The position numbers and the translations under genes are program-made. From positions 1 through 64,000 of the forward strand of contig JADGDG010000009.1 in the NCBI GenBank assembly GCA_016744995.1: a stretch of 64,000 nt of DNA. The letters are read 5' to 3'. Source of the DNA: Gammaproteobacteria bacterium. Its GTDB lineage: Bacteria; Pseudomonadota; Gammaproteobacteria; GRL18. Below, one piece after another: positions 36,560 to 46,309 of the stretch. The notes under the pieces are model-generated. The model saw nothing but the letters and a program-made list of their open reading frames with translations, ran no database searches and was not told where the DNA came from. Position 1 is the stretch's first letter. Each line of letters opens with the position of its first letter.

Positions 36560-37474
36560 ATGGTTATGACAAACGTTAGCAATGAGTATGATAATACCGC
36601 AGAAGACTACCAGCAATTAAATGATGCAGTCGCTCCAGATAGGAAAGTGAACAAAGATCTCGAAATCGGGTTGCCTGCAAATCGGGTTATTCGCAAAAGG
36701 CTTGCGGCCAGAACCATTGCTATTCACCTGAGTGCTTTACCGCCTGAACTGCAGGCACTCAAAGATATCAGTGATACTACTGACAATGCCTACCTGACCA
36801 AAGATGACCTGCCTGATGAGATTTGTTTGACAATCCCTGGCGAGGAAGTGAAGGTATTATCAAGGGATGAAGCCTGGGAATTTGCTGATGATGCGGGTTC
36901 AAAACTGGAATGGCACATACTCCCTGATACTCCGTCAGGTAAGGCAACCGCTTTATTTTCCACCACAGGTCAAGGGGTGTATGCCAATTATGGTCGTCCA
37001 ACTATGGACTTTTCCGGTTTCTTCTTTGACTACCTCCGTGCCTCTGGAAAAGCCTCAGAGGGAGTCATGGCACCTCAGAAGAGTGTCTTGCTGGGGCCGC
37101 TGTTTATTACTATAGATGCCATCAGTGCTGCGGGCTTTACGGCACTTGGCCATAACACACGAGGTGCTCCACTAACCAACAAAACCGTGCTTACTGATAT
37201 TGTCTCCACCGGTGTTTATGAAGGCAGCACCTCCTGGACATCAGCTAAACTTGGTGTTTTTACCGGAGCCAGAACAATACGTCTTGCCGCCGTACTGCCT
37301 ATCCCCGGTGTCCATCTTGCGGCTGTTCCTGTCGGCTTTCTGGTGGGTGCTGTTACCGCCATTTTCGCCAAACGTATTGCCAATCAGTATAAGGATAAGG
37401 CCATTGATGCTACTTATCGGCCTGGAAGGTATTCCAGAACTTCTGAGGTGGCCCGGGAAGTTACTCCGGCATAA
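36560..37474 (+). CDS. Unrecognised 304-aa protein with C-terminal membrane region
   Basis: I do not recognise the family. Residues 1-130 are soluble and acidic. From about residue 175 there are hydrophobic stretches (LLGPLFITIDAISAAGFTAL), then TIRLAAVLPIPGVHLAAVPV followed by GFLVGAVTAIF, with small residues and Gly as in DUF697-type hairpins, and a basic tail (RPGRYSRTSEVAREV). It ends 4 bases before the convergent egtD stop. It probably belongs to the membrane-protein set of the island. Confidence 0.65.
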   Translation: MVMTNVSNEYDNTAEDYQQLNDAVAPDRKVNKDLEIGLPANRVIRKRLAARTIAIHLSALPPELQALKDISDTTDNAYLTKDDLPDEICLTIPGEEVKVLSRDEAWEFADDAGSKLEWHILPDTPSGKATALFSTTGQGVYANYGRPTMDFSGFFFDYLRASGKASEGVMAPQKSVLLGPLFITIDAISAAGFTALGHNTRGAPLTNKTVLTDIVSTGVYEGSTSWTSAKLGVFTGARTIRLAAVLPIPGVHLAAVPVGFLVGAVTAIFAKRIANQYKDKAIDATYRPGRYSRTSEVAREVTPA

Positions 37475-37478
37475 TCGT

Positions 37479-38513
37479 TTACACGCGAAACAAATGCACA
37501 CTAAATAAATTATCTGCATCGACCCATAGTGCAACAGATTGAAAGCCTGCGTGTTGTGCCAGTTTTATAAATTCCCGGGTGCTGTATTTATAGGAATTCT
37601 CACTGTGGATCGTCTCACCGTTAGCGAATGCAAATCTGCTTTGCCCGATGCTAACCTGCTGCTCTCGTAAACTGAGCAGATGCATCTCGATACGCCCGGC
37701 CTGTTCATTATAAATCGCTTTATGCTGCCAGCCCGAAAGATCGAAATCGGCATCCAGTTCGTGATTAATACGCTGTAGCAGATTGAGATTAAACTGTGCC
37801 GTAATGCCAAGGGCATCGTTATAGGCGGCATGCAGGATGTTTTTATCCTTTTTCAGATCAACTCCTATCAGCAGGTAACCCTCTGGCTTCACCAGTTGTG
37901 CGATTGAGGTGAGAAATTTCACAGCGCTTGCGGGATCAAAGTTACCGATGCTTGACCCCGGGAAAAAAGCCACCTTTGTACCTTCTGTATTCTCCACAGC
38001 CGTTGGTGGCAATACCATGCTTTGAGTAAAATCGGTGCAGGTGGCATGGATCTCCAGCCAGGGAAAGGCTGTGGCCAGCTCTTCCGTTGCTAGTCGCAGG
38101 TGCTGACTGGAGATATCCATTGGCACATAGGCCATTGGTTTCAAGCCTTCCAGCAGTATATGCACCTTGGCACAACTGCCGCCGCCGGGTTCAATTAATA
38201 GGCTGCCGGTGCCCACATGGTGGGCAATCTCATCTGCGTTATCCTGCAAAATAGTTATCTCAGTACGGCTTTGATAATATTCGGGCAGTTTGGTAATGGC
38301 ATCAAATAGCTGTGAGCCTTTGGCATCGTAAAAATATTTTGGCGGGATGGAGGCTGGTCGTTTATCCAGGCCCTGCAAGACATCGCTGGCGAACTTGCTG
38401 GTAGTGGAATGCAGATCATGAAAGCAGAGTTTATTTTTATTCAAAGAGTTTCTTGTGTTAGTTATTACTTCAGTTGACTCACTATCGGTAATTGCGTAAG
38501 CAATATTATCCAT
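37479..38513 (-). CDS. egtD: EgtD, L-histidine N-alpha-methyltransferase
   Basis: About 344 residues from the ATG at 38513; an upstream TTG at 38540 is possible. SAM-binding segment IEPGGGSCAKVHILLEGL, then FFPGSSIGNFDPASA, the substrate-side YNDALGITAQFNLNLLQRI, HELDADFDLSGW, and the late HSENSYKYS motif (equivalent to the histidine-binding Glu/Ser pair of EgtD). It trimethylates histidine to hercynine, the precursor of ergothioneine and selenoneine used by the EgtB-like enzymes at 30583 and 31964. GC content is visibly higher than in neighbouring genes, which may indicate separate acquisition. It is not in an operon with egtB. Confidence 0.92.
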   Translation of the reverse strand: MDNIAYAITDSESTEVITNTRNSLNKNKLCFHDLHSTTSKFASDVLQGLDKRPASIPPKYFYDAKGSQLFDAITKLPEYYQSRTEITILQDNADEIAHHVGTGSLLIEPGGGSCAKVHILLEGLKPMAYVPMDISSQHLRLATEELATAFPWLEIHATCTDFTQSMVLPPTAVENTEGTKVAFFPGSSIGNFDPASAVKFLTSIAQLVKPEGYLLIGVDLKKDKNILHAAYNDALGITAQFNLNLLQRINHELDADFDLSGWQHKAIYNEQAGRIEMHLLSLREQQVSIGQSRFAFANGETIHSENSYKYSTREFIKLAQHAGFQSVALWVDADNLFSVHLFRV

Positions 38514-38747
38514 TATTTCAAATGTCACCTCATCCTTCAAACATTTTTCACCTTTAGTAAAGATTTTAATTGTTCACCGGGTACCATCAAGAAATTTACC
38601 TGCTTAAGATTCATTTCGTGCTGGACAAGGCTAAATATCAACATTAATGCCAGGATGGTGTACAATTATTGCTACTTAGCTGTTTAATAAGAGCAATCTA
38701 TATCGCCATTGATAATGAAATCTCAGGTGTTATAAGGTTACAGAGCA

Positions 38748-39218
38748 ATGAAGAAAACCCCATCAAAACAGATCCGCTCAGGACAGGCAAATAAACTCAT
38801 CAAGAAATACGCTTTTGGTTCTGGTTTATTCGGTTATATCCCTTTTCCTGTCGTGGATGCCCTGGGCATTATGGCTGTTCAGCGCAAGATGTTATTTCAT
38901 CTTGCGAAGCTCTATGACATACCATTCTCACGCAGTCTGGCAAAAGATCTGCTAAGAATACTGGCCGGAGGTATTGCCTCACGAACAGCCGTCCCCATGG
39001 CAATAAAAGTAATTCCCGGGATCAATGTCTTGTTTGGCAGTACTGGTATGGCTGCAATCGGTAGCGCTTCAACTTATGCAGCAGGAAAAACCTTTAAGCG
39101 ACATTTTGATGAAGGTGGAACCCTGGAGGATTTTAATCCTGCCAGGGAAAAAGAAATCTTTGAGCAAGAACTAAAAAAAGGTATGACTTTGTCACAGAAA
39201 AAAGGGAAAAAGTCATAA
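38748..39218 (+). CDS. Short DUF697 membrane protein, copy 1
   Basis: 156 residues. Residues 25-60 (FGSGLFGYIPFPVVDALGIM, then VQRKMLFHLAKLYDI) and 65-110 (DLLRILAGGIASRTAVPMAI, then PGINVLFGSTGMAAIGSAST) form the DUF697 (YcjF C-terminal) fold with two hydrophobic hairpins. It ends with a shared signature FKRHFDEGGTLEDFNP and a Lys/Glu tail. Two paralogues at 39777 and 48045 carry the same final signature. DUF697 proteins are partners of small GTPases or dynamin-like proteins in other systems; YcjX at 22368 is the only GTPase of that type visible here. Confidence 0.82.
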   Translation: MKKTPSKQIRSGQANKLIKKYAFGSGLFGYIPFPVVDALGIMAVQRKMLFHLAKLYDIPFSRSLAKDLLRILAGGIASRTAVPMAIKVIPGINVLFGSTGMAAIGSASTYAAGKTFKRHFDEGGTLEDFNPAREKEIFEQELKKGMTLSQKKGKKS

Positions 39219-39776
39219 GAATGTGCATCTCAGAGTTTTAAATTATGAAATAGTTCATGAGCTATACCCGAACATTGTTTTATTTTTAGTATTATCATGC
39301 AAAACATGGCGACTACTTTTACATCATTTTGTCAATTCGTTTAGTTGGAACGTTCGTTTTTTCTAAAAAGCCAGGAATGAAATTGCCCTTTTTTTATAAC
39401 ATAAGTTAAATAATAACAGACAATAGGCTTTTTGTGTTGATATATATGCCATTGGGAATATTAATGGCTTTACTTATTCTTTTTTGTTGCTATGATAAAG
39501 ACCAAGTTGACTGCTCTGCTACTGATTTTTTTATGCTTAACAAGTAGTCCAACTGGTTGATGGAGTACAGCCTGGTTCTAATAGCTATGATGAAACCAGC
39601 CTGAGGCTATCGATTTGTTTTTTTCATATACTTGATATAGATTCGTTTTTTCATATATTTGACTATAAATTCATTTAATATGAAAAAAACTTCCTCTGCA
39701 GTGACGGGCATGATCCGGCAGCAGAGAGAGAAGCTGAGAAATCCATGATATCAACGAACACTAACAGGAGTATTGT
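39219..39776. other. 558-bp region without a clear gene
   Basis: The only candidate is a 22-codon frame at 39492-39560 (MIKTKLTALLLIFLCLTSS), which looks like a signal peptide cut off by a stop, perhaps the start of a lost lipoprotein. The last 120 bases hold AT-rich promoter-like sequence (TTGATATAG, TTGACTATAAAT). Confidence 0.4.
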
Positions 39777-40298
39777 ATGACAGCTACAGATATACCAACA
39801 ACACTAGATGGTACCTTGGAGAACGTGAAACACAAGTATCGGGTAACACGAGCTAATAAACTTGTCAGAAACCATAGTGTGCTGAGTGCTGCTATAGGGG
39901 TAGTACCCGTACCACCATTAGCCATGGTTCTTATTCTGGCCAACAATCTAAAAATGCTACATAAGTTATCTTCTATCTATGGTGTTAAATTTAGAAAAGA
40001 TGCTGGAAAAGCTGCTATTAGTAGTTTTTTGGGGGGCTGCGGAACAGTCTCTATTTCAGGCAGACTGATTTGGGGACTTAGTACGGCTATCCCCGTGGCA
40101 GCCCCGGTGATCAGCATTGTGACTACACCTATATTTGGTGCTGCAGCAACTTATGCCATAGGGCACTTGTTTATTCAGCATTTTGAATCAGGTGGTACCT
40201 TCCTGAACTTCGATCCTGAGAAGGTCAGAGGTCATTATGCAGAGTTATTTGCAGAAGGTGAAAAACTTGCAGAGGGTGAGAAACTTGCCGATGCATGA
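39777..40298 (+). CDS. Short DUF697 membrane protein, copy 2
   Basis: 173 residues. VLSAAIGVVPVPPLAMVLIL and the following NNLKMLHKLSSIYGVKF match copy 1 (IPFPVVDALGIM, LFHLAKLYDI). A second hairpin (PVAAPVISIVTTPIFGAAAT) precedes the shared FIQHFESGGTFLNFDP signature. The tail contains a tandem repeat of EGEKLA (AEGEKLAEGEKLADA). ACAGGAG lies before the ATG. Function unknown. Confidence 0.82.
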   Translation: MTATDIPTTLDGTLENVKHKYRVTRANKLVRNHSVLSAAIGVVPVPPLAMVLILANNLKMLHKLSSIYGVKFRKDAGKAAISSFLGGCGTVSISGRLIWGLSTAIPVAAPVISIVTTPIFGAAATYAIGHLFIQHFESGGTFLNFDPEKVRGHYAELFAEGEKLAEGEKLADA

Positions 40299-40390
40299 TT
40301 AAGGTATAGTTCACTGCTTTGATTTGAAGGAAGGGATCACTTCTTCCTTTGATAGCTCTGAGAAAGATAAACCCTGGAGAGGGTATGTGG

Positions 40391-40414
40391 AAACCCGGCA
40401 CTTGTGCCAGGTTT
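40391..40414. terminator. Hairpin between DUF697 copy 2 and the sulfotransferase
   Basis: AAACC-GGCAC and GTGCC-GGTTT pair with one mismatch around TT. An AAGGAAG...CTTCCTT stem lies just upstream near 40326. There is no T tract, so it may be an RNA structure rather than a terminator. Confidence 0.4.
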
Positions 40415-40493
40415 CAACCCTCGGTCTGGTACTCCCAATTATGAAGTTATTCTGGTTGCTACCCGGAAGTCCTGTTAACCTAATCCACAAAAG

Positions 40494-41591
40494 ATGAAAA
40501 TGAAAGTAGAATCCCTTGAGCAGTCCGTGCCTGAACTCTTCCAGGTTGCTAATAAACAATACCTTCAGCCTGAACAGGCCATTGAAATAATCAAGCAAAA
40601 TAGCGGCGTTATCCCCGTTGCCATTACGGCAGAGTACAGAGTCATCTGGCTGGATGTGGGAAATTATCCGTATAGAGAGTGGAAATTTCGCTATGCCACC
40701 CAAAATCTGATTGAAAAACACGGACTTGGTGACTGTTTTACGACAGACATTCAAGTGCTGTCCAGTGAGGAGCTTAGTCTGGACAGCCTTCAGGATCCGG
40801 CAGGCTTTGTCTTCCATATGTCCAAATGTGGTTCTACCCTGATGTCCAAGGTACTGGATCAGCCCGAAACCCAGATGATTATTAAGGAAGCTACTCCGCT
40901 GCATGAAAATCTTTGGCAATATCTGACTAATGGCTGGCAGGAACCTGTTGCCCCAACAGCAGAAAACCTGCGTCTGATCCGTAACTTAATACAACTACTG
41001 GGCAGACCTCGATTGCCCGGCCAGAAATCTTACTATGTACGTTTTAGAAGCTGGGGTATTGCCTTTGTGGAAATTATCCAGCAGGCATTTCCAGAGATTC
41101 CTTCCCTGTTCATGTACCGCGATCCAGTGAAAGTCATGGCATCTATTTTAAATAAGCCCACAACAGGCTTGCCCAGGCTAAATGACTCAGGTGCTGCAGC
41201 CTTTATTACGGGACAGTCCAGAGAGGAACTCAGTGACATGGATGCACTGCATTATTTCACTAGTTTCTATAAACAATATCTGCATTTAAGTCTGACTAAA
41301 ATGAAGAATACTCATTATTTGAATTACCGACAGATGAATAAGCAAAATATCGACCAGATCTTGCGTACCGGTTATGGTTATGCAGCGGCAGAGACTGATT
41401 TGCCCTTGATGCAGGCGCAGTTTGATACCTATTCCAAGGATGATACAGGAACCGTTCGTTTTGTTTCGGACAGCAAGGAAAAGCAGAAACAGGTGACACC
41501 GGAGATGCGTGAAGCTGCTGAAGAATATTTGATGGATATGTATCAGCAACTGGAAGACAGTGATAATAATCTGAATAAAGTCTTATTCTAA
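40494..41591 (+). CDS. Sulfotransferase-family protein
   Basis: 365 residues. FVFHMSKCGSTLMSKVL (about 105-121) fits the PAPS 5'-phosphosulfate loop of sulfotransferases, and SLFMYRDPVKVMASIL (about 204-219) fits the 3'-phosphate-binding motif with Arg-Asp-Pro and the following Ser. Sulfotransferases move sulfate from PAPS to a hydroxyl or amine. Residues 1-95 form an extra N-terminal domain I do not recognise. A TM segment is not evident. It lies between DUF697 copy 2 and P-ATPase copy 4. Members of this family are often mis-named, so activity needs proof. Confidence 0.68.
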   Translation: MKMKVESLEQSVPELFQVANKQYLQPEQAIEIIKQNSGVIPVAITAEYRVIWLDVGNYPYREWKFRYATQNLIEKHGLGDCFTTDIQVLSSEELSLDSLQDPAGFVFHMSKCGSTLMSKVLDQPETQMIIKEATPLHENLWQYLTNGWQEPVAPTAENLRLIRNLIQLLGRPRLPGQKSYYVRFRSWGIAFVEIIQQAFPEIPSLFMYRDPVKVMASILNKPTTGLPRLNDSGAAAFITGQSREELSDMDALHYFTSFYKQYLHLSLTKMKNTHYLNYRQMNKQNIDQILRTGYGYAAAETDLPLMQAQFDTYSKDDTGTVRFVSDSKEKQKQVTPEMREAAEEYLMDMYQQLEDSDNNLNKVLF

Positions 41592-41687
41592 ATAAAGCAG
41601 TTGTGAGTTTTGGCCAGCAGAGAATACAGTCGTAAATACATATGATAAAAAATGAATGGACAAAGAGTTGCTATAGCGGAGAAAAGC

Positions 41688-43745
41688 ATGATTCTTGAAG
41701 TGATCAGTGCCACTACTTTGGGCACGTACCTCTTTCGGTATGTGAAAAAGAATAAAAAAACACTAGGTAAGGCACGCGGCAGAAAGCCTGAAAAGGTGCG
41801 TGTTATACCCTTTACAGGTAATGCACGAGAGCAACAGATCAAGGAGTTTTCTGCTGGCAACCTTGACAAAAAAAATCCACAACAGAGACTAACCGATCGC
41901 AATATGGCGGTGTCTGTGGCTTCTTTGGGTCTGGCAATGGCCGGCAAGCTGTTTTATTCTCCCATTGGCTTACTGAGTTTACCGGGAATTTTGTACATTA
42001 CTCACTTTGCGATCATGCAGGCCTTTAAAGGACTGTTTAAGGAAAAAAAACTGACTGTTGATTTTCTCTCAGCAACGATGAAAGTATTATTGCTGCTTAA
42101 TGGCTATCTGGTGTTTGCCAGCTTCTCAGTCTTTATGTTCAGCCTGAATCGTAAATTACTCTCTAAAATTACTGATAACTCAAAGAAAAATATCATTGAT
42201 GTATTTAAGCAGCAACCCAGCAGTGTATGGGTGATTTATGATGATATTGAACGGGAAATACCTTTTGAAGAATTAAAAACTGGCGATATGGTGATGGTTG
42301 GTGCCGGCAGTACAATTCCTGTCGATGGTGAGATTATTGAAGGCTCTGCTTCTGTTGATCAGCATATTCTAACGGGTGAATTTCAGCCCGTAGAAAAACA
42401 TACAGGCGATGAAGTGTTTGCCCTGACACTGGTGTTGTCTGGAAAAATCTATATTCATGCACGTGAAACAGGTCAACAGACATCAGCAGCACAAATTGCC
42501 AGTATTCTTAATAACACCATTAGCACTAAAACCGATGTGCAGCTCTGGTCCAGAGAAATCAGTGACAAGAGTGTGCTGCCTACTTTTGCAATTAGTGCGG
42601 TATCCTTGCCTTTTATTGGCCCGGTTGGTGCACTGGGCGTGTTGAACTCCCACTTTAAATATCGGGCATCCATTGCTTCTGCGATTGGTGTGATGAACTA
42701 TCTGGATATGGCTTCCCATAATGGCATTCTGGTTAAGGATGGACATACTTTTGAACTGCTGGAAAAAGTCGATACGGTTGTTTTTGACAAGACAGGTACC
42801 TTAACGGAAGCTCAACCCCGTGTAGAGAAAATTCATTTGTGTGGCGACTACTCCGAGCAGGAAGTGCTTCGTTATGCCGCTGCTGCTGAAAGCAAACAAA
42901 GTCACCCCATTGCCAGGGCCATTATTCAACAGGCAACAGAACAACAACTGGAATTACCTGGAATAGAAGAAGCCGCCTACAAGTTGGGTTATGGTCTTAC
43001 CGTTGGTGTTGAAGGACATATTATACGTGTCGGCAGTGTGCGTTTTCTGGAGCAGGAAGATATTTTTATCCCTGATGCTATCCATACAGCACACAAATAC
43101 TGTCAGGAACAGGGCTCTCCGATGGTTGCGGTTGCCATTGATGATAGTGCTGTGGCAACCATCGAACTGGGGGCTGCCATTCGTCCTGGTACCAAAGAGT
43201 TAATCCGAGAGTTAACTCATGAATGTGGTATCAAGTCTACTTATATTATTTCTGGTGATCATGATGCCCCCACTCGTCAATTGGCTGATGAGCTTGGTAT
43301 TAATCACTATTTTGCCGAAGTTCTGCCAGAACAAAAAGCAGAACTCATTAAACAGCTTCAGGCAGAAGGTAAATCCGTTTGTTATGTCGGTGACGGCATT
43401 AATGATTCTATTGCCTTACAGGAAGCTGATGTTTCCGTGTCTATCCGTGGTGCATCCACGGTGGCCACAGATGCAGCACAAATTGTCTTAATGGGCAAAA
43501 CACTTAATCAGCTGCCTTATCTGTTTGGCATGGGTCAACAATTTAATGGTCATATGAAAAAAGTAGTCGCCACCGTAGTTACCCCCAGTATGATATCCAT
43601 CGGTGGCTCGATTATATTCTTTAATTTTGGCCTGATACAGTCTTTTATTTTTCCTCAGATCGGTTTACTGGCTGGCATCGCTGTGGCGATGCGTCCTGTT
43701 TTAGGGCATTGTAAACAGGATAAGAAAAAGCGGCTATCACAATAA
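41688..43745 (+). CDS. Divergent P1B-like P-type ATPase, copy 4
   Basis: About 685 residues from the ATG at 41688, with GCGGAGA upstream, giving the same short hydrophobic start as its paralogues; an ATG at 41652 is also in frame. Motifs: LTGEFQPVEK (Phe where Ser is usual after TGE), FDKTGTLTEA (Asp about 367), SHPIARAII and VGDGINDSIAL. The helix before DKTG reads SIASAIGVMNYLD, lacking both Cys and the Pro-centred API/GPI motif kept by the other copies, so ion coordination must differ. A decayed copy of its DKTG region and last codons lies at 46310. Confidence 0.9.
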   Translation: MILEVISATTLGTYLFRYVKKNKKTLGKARGRKPEKVRVIPFTGNAREQQIKEFSAGNLDKKNPQQRLTDRNMAVSVASLGLAMAGKLFYSPIGLLSLPGILYITHFAIMQAFKGLFKEKKLTVDFLSATMKVLLLLNGYLVFASFSVFMFSLNRKLLSKITDNSKKNIIDVFKQQPSSVWVIYDDIEREIPFEELKTGDMVMVGAGSTIPVDGEIIEGSASVDQHILTGEFQPVEKHTGDEVFALTLVLSGKIYIHARETGQQTSAAQIASILNNTISTKTDVQLWSREISDKSVLPTFAISAVSLPFIGPVGALGVLNSHFKYRASIASAIGVMNYLDMASHNGILVKDGHTFELLEKVDTVVFDKTGTLTEAQPRVEKIHLCGDYSEQEVLRYAAAAESKQSHPIARAIIQQATEQQLELPGIEEAAYKLGYGLTVGVEGHIIRVGSVRFLEQEDIFIPDAIHTAHKYCQEQGSPMVAVAIDDSAVATIELGAAIRPGTKELIRELTHECGIKSTYIISGDHDAPTRQLADELGINHYFAEVLPEQKAELIKQLQAEGKSVCYVGDGINDSIALQEADVSVSIRGASTVATDAAQIVLMGKTLNQLPYLFGMGQQFNGHMKKVVATVVTPSMISIGGSIIFFNFGLIQSFIFPQIGLLAGIAVAMRPVLGHCKQDKKKRLSQ

Positions 43746-43839
43746 TAGCTTCAGGAGAAAGAGCCGGGTTCTAATTTGTTTAGAAAAGGATTTCTGAATA
43801 ATAATAATAATATAGAACTCGACATACAACAGGCCAGGC

Positions 43840-44113
43840 AGGAATATTATTCAGTTGTGCAGACAATGACATCAACTTCCTTGCCGGTATTGAGGTGTGT
43901 TCTATTTCATCATGAGTGCCGTGAACTATACCCATGATACTTGAAAATGCAGACTTCGTTATTTTAACTTAAAGCTTCAATTATGTAGTACTTATACACT
44001 CAATCAGCTTTAAGTCAAAATGCCTCGCTGCATTTCCAGGTATCACGGGTATATCAGCAGGTATTGTTTCATTTTAACAGCAGTTTCATAATTAATAATG
44101 CTGTTTTCCAGGA
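43840..44113 (-). pseudogene. Remnant of the stress-protein gene, split by a MITE
   Basis: 43850-43928 and 44052-44100 match the 3' end of the intact gene at 46596-47114 (shared: CAGACA, ACTTCCTTG, TTTATTTCATCATGA-like, TATCAGCAGGTATT, CATTTTAACAGCAG). The copy is interrupted by the 123-bp element at 43929. It ends 40 bases before the molybdoenzyme gene. Confidence 0.65.
43929..44051. mobile_element. 123-bp MITE with TA target duplication
   Basis: The ends are inverted repeats of 24 bases with three mismatches (TACCCATGATACTTGAAAAT... against ...TTTCCAGGTATCACGGGTA). Comparison with the uninterrupted sequence at 46680 (GAACTATCAGCAGG) shows a clean insertion flanked by a duplicated TA. No coding sequence. 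TA duplication suggests mobilisation by an IS630/mariner-type transposase. Confidence 0.78.
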
Positions 44114-44143
44114 AAATAAGTGTAAGACTAAAAGGAACGTTTA

Positions 44144-46240
44144 ATGTCATTAGCTACGGCTGCCCCCTCTAAAACCACCTGTTATCAATGTGAACTGGAT
44201 TGTACCTTTGACGTGCATTACGACAGCAATAATCAAGTCAAAAAGTTAATAGGGCCTGATTGCCCACGTAGTCAAATACAACTTGAAATGCAGAATCATC
44301 CCGAACGTTTGCTATACCCATTACAAAAGGTCAAAACAGCCAGTGGCACACGTTACCAACGTATTTCCTGGGATAAGGCGTTATCAATAACCGCTGATGC
44401 ATTGAATGCGGCGAAGCAAAAATCTGGCGCAGAATCTGTGGCTTTTTTCAGTGGTTATACCAAAGAAGCACGCTCATATCTCCAACGCTTCGCCCACCTT
44501 TTTGGTTCGCCAAACTATATGACCGAATCAGGTTGCTGCTTTACCTCGGCCCAGGTTAGTGAAGAATTGACTTATGGTTATCACTTCAAACATGCCAGCT
44601 TAATGGCTGCCCCCGAAACCCGGTGTCGATTGATTTGGTCAACCAATCCAGTTCATTCTGTTGTGCCTTTTGATAAACACCCCATTATTGAGCCTAAAGA
44701 AGGGCTTAAAATGATTGTTGTTGACCCCAGACGCACTGAAACTGCTGAACGGGCGGATTTATATCTGCCTATTCGTCCAGGTACAGATGGCGCTTTGGCA
44801 TTAGGTATTCATCATCTGCTGTTTGAAAATAACTGGGTTGATCATACCTTTCTTGAGCGTTGGTGTCATGGTGTCGAAGCATTTAAACAATACATTAAAG
44901 CGTTTACACCACAGCGTGTCGCCAATATTTGCCAGGTACCCGCCGAAGACATTTATACGGCCGCTAAATGGTATGGCACCTCAGGCCCGGCACAGTTAGT
45001 TATGTCAGCTTGTTCTACCACTCATCACACCAACGGCTTTCAAAACCACCGAGCAATGATATTACTGGCTGCCGCCACGGGTAATGTTGATATTCCCGGT
45101 GGAAACCGCTTTTTCTTCCGCAATGCCAGCCCAAAATCCATTGACCTTTATAAAGAGACTATCGATCAATTACCCCCCCGAATTGGTCATGATAAATTCC
45201 CAATTTGGCTTAAATATATTCAAGAAGCGCAACCTATGTTGCTTAAACGTGCGATTGAAGGAAATGAATCAACCCAGATCCGAGCCATGTTTGCGTTAGG
45301 TATCAACCCCATCATGTGGCCCAATAGCAACCATTTAGCCGATGCGTTGAAAAAGCTCGATTTCTTTGCTTGTGTGGATTTTTTTCATAATCCAGCAACT
45401 CAATTTGCTGATATTGTTTTTCCTGCTGCCACCTCACTTGAACGAGAAGCCTTGATCACCTCAACCCGTTGTCACTATCGAGGCACGGTACAATACCGAA
45501 GAGCCATCACAGCACCAGAAGGCGAAGCCAGATCAGATGCCCAAATCCTATTAGATTTGGGCTGTCGTTTAGACATGCCGGAAAAATTTTGGCATGGAGA
45601 TCTCCAGGCCAGTATTCAAGAACAAGCAGAAACCTTACATCCAGAACTTTGGCAAGACCTCCAGCATAAATCGGAAGGCATTGATCTATTTGGTTCAGTG
45701 GTGATGGATGAGACACTGAATGGTCAAACTGAAAAAGTATACGAGAAAAAAGGGTTTTCAACCTTCAGTGGTAAAGTAGAGTTTGACTCCGATGAATTAC
45801 GCAATGCAGGTTATGACGGATTACCTATCTATCATGAACCGGCTGAAAGCCCGGTGAGCACACCAGATATTGCCAAAAAATATCCCCTTGTTTTAACTTC
45901 TGGCGGCCGTTCCATTGCTTATGTTCATTCCCAACAACGTAAGTTTAAACGGTTACGTGATTTAGACCCAAGCCCTCGTATCCAAATGCATCCCAAAGAT
46001 GCCGAAAGTCGGAGAATAAAAAATGGTCAAACCGTCACTATATCCTCTCCCAGGGGCGCAATAGAAATGGTTGCAGAAGTGACGGATACCATGCTATCAG
46101 GCGCGGTTCATGCTTATCATGGTTGGGGCAATGCCAATATTAATGAATTAACCGATGACCAACACCTCGATCCTATTAGTGGGTTTCCTGCGTTTAAGTC
46201 CAGCTTGTGTCAAATTATTTTAGCTGAATCATCAATCTAG
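44144..46240 (+). CDS. Molybdopterin oxidoreductase (DMSO reductase family)
   Basis: 698 residues. The N-terminal CYQCELDC plus later DCPR supply a 4Fe-4S site. The family core follows: WDKALSITADAL, LIWSTNPVHS (bis-MGD binding), VVDPRRTETAERADLYLPIR, PGTDGALALGIHH and a C-terminal MopB-type beta domain (LTSGGRSIAYVHSQQR, HPKDAESRRIKNGQTVTISS). TESGCCFTSA is probably the active-site loop with a Cys ligand to molybdenum. No Tat signal, so it is probably cytoplasmic. It most resembles formate-dehydrogenase-like or other stand-alone catalytic subunits; no partner subunit genes are adjacent. It lies between two halves of a duplicated segment, so it looks like inserted cargo. Confidence 0.85.
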   Translation: MSLATAAPSKTTCYQCELDCTFDVHYDSNNQVKKLIGPDCPRSQIQLEMQNHPERLLYPLQKVKTASGTRYQRISWDKALSITADALNAAKQKSGAESVAFFSGYTKEARSYLQRFAHLFGSPNYMTESGCCFTSAQVSEELTYGYHFKHASLMAAPETRCRLIWSTNPVHSVVPFDKHPIIEPKEGLKMIVVDPRRTETAERADLYLPIRPGTDGALALGIHHLLFENNWVDHTFLERWCHGVEAFKQYIKAFTPQRVANICQVPAEDIYTAAKWYGTSGPAQLVMSACSTTHHTNGFQNHRAMILLAAATGNVDIPGGNRFFFRNASPKSIDLYKETIDQLPPRIGHDKFPIWLKYIQEAQPMLLKRAIEGNESTQIRAMFALGINPIMWPNSNHLADALKKLDFFACVDFFHNPATQFADIVFPAATSLEREALITSTRCHYRGTVQYRRAITAPEGEARSDAQILLDLGCRLDMPEKFWHGDLQASIQEQAETLHPELWQDLQHKSEGIDLFGSVVMDETLNGQTEKVYEKKGFSTFSGKVEFDSDELRNAGYDGLPIYHEPAESPVSTPDIAKKYPLVLTSGGRSIAYVHSQQRKFKRLRDLDPSPRIQMHPKDAESRRIKNGQTVTISSPRGAIEMVAEVTDTMLSGAVHAYHGWGNANINELTDDQHLDPISGFPAFKSSLCQIILAESSI

Positions 46241-46309
46241 CATGGGTATTTAGATCTTGCCAGGATGCAAAGAGCGCCAAGTTTGTTATGGGGTGCATGA
46301 TCCTAAAGC

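Noticed and set aside
44144..46240. Assignment of the molybdoenzyme as nitrate reductase or formate dehydrogenase
   Set aside because: No partner subunits, no Tat signal and no selenocysteine. The family is clear, but the substrate is not readable.
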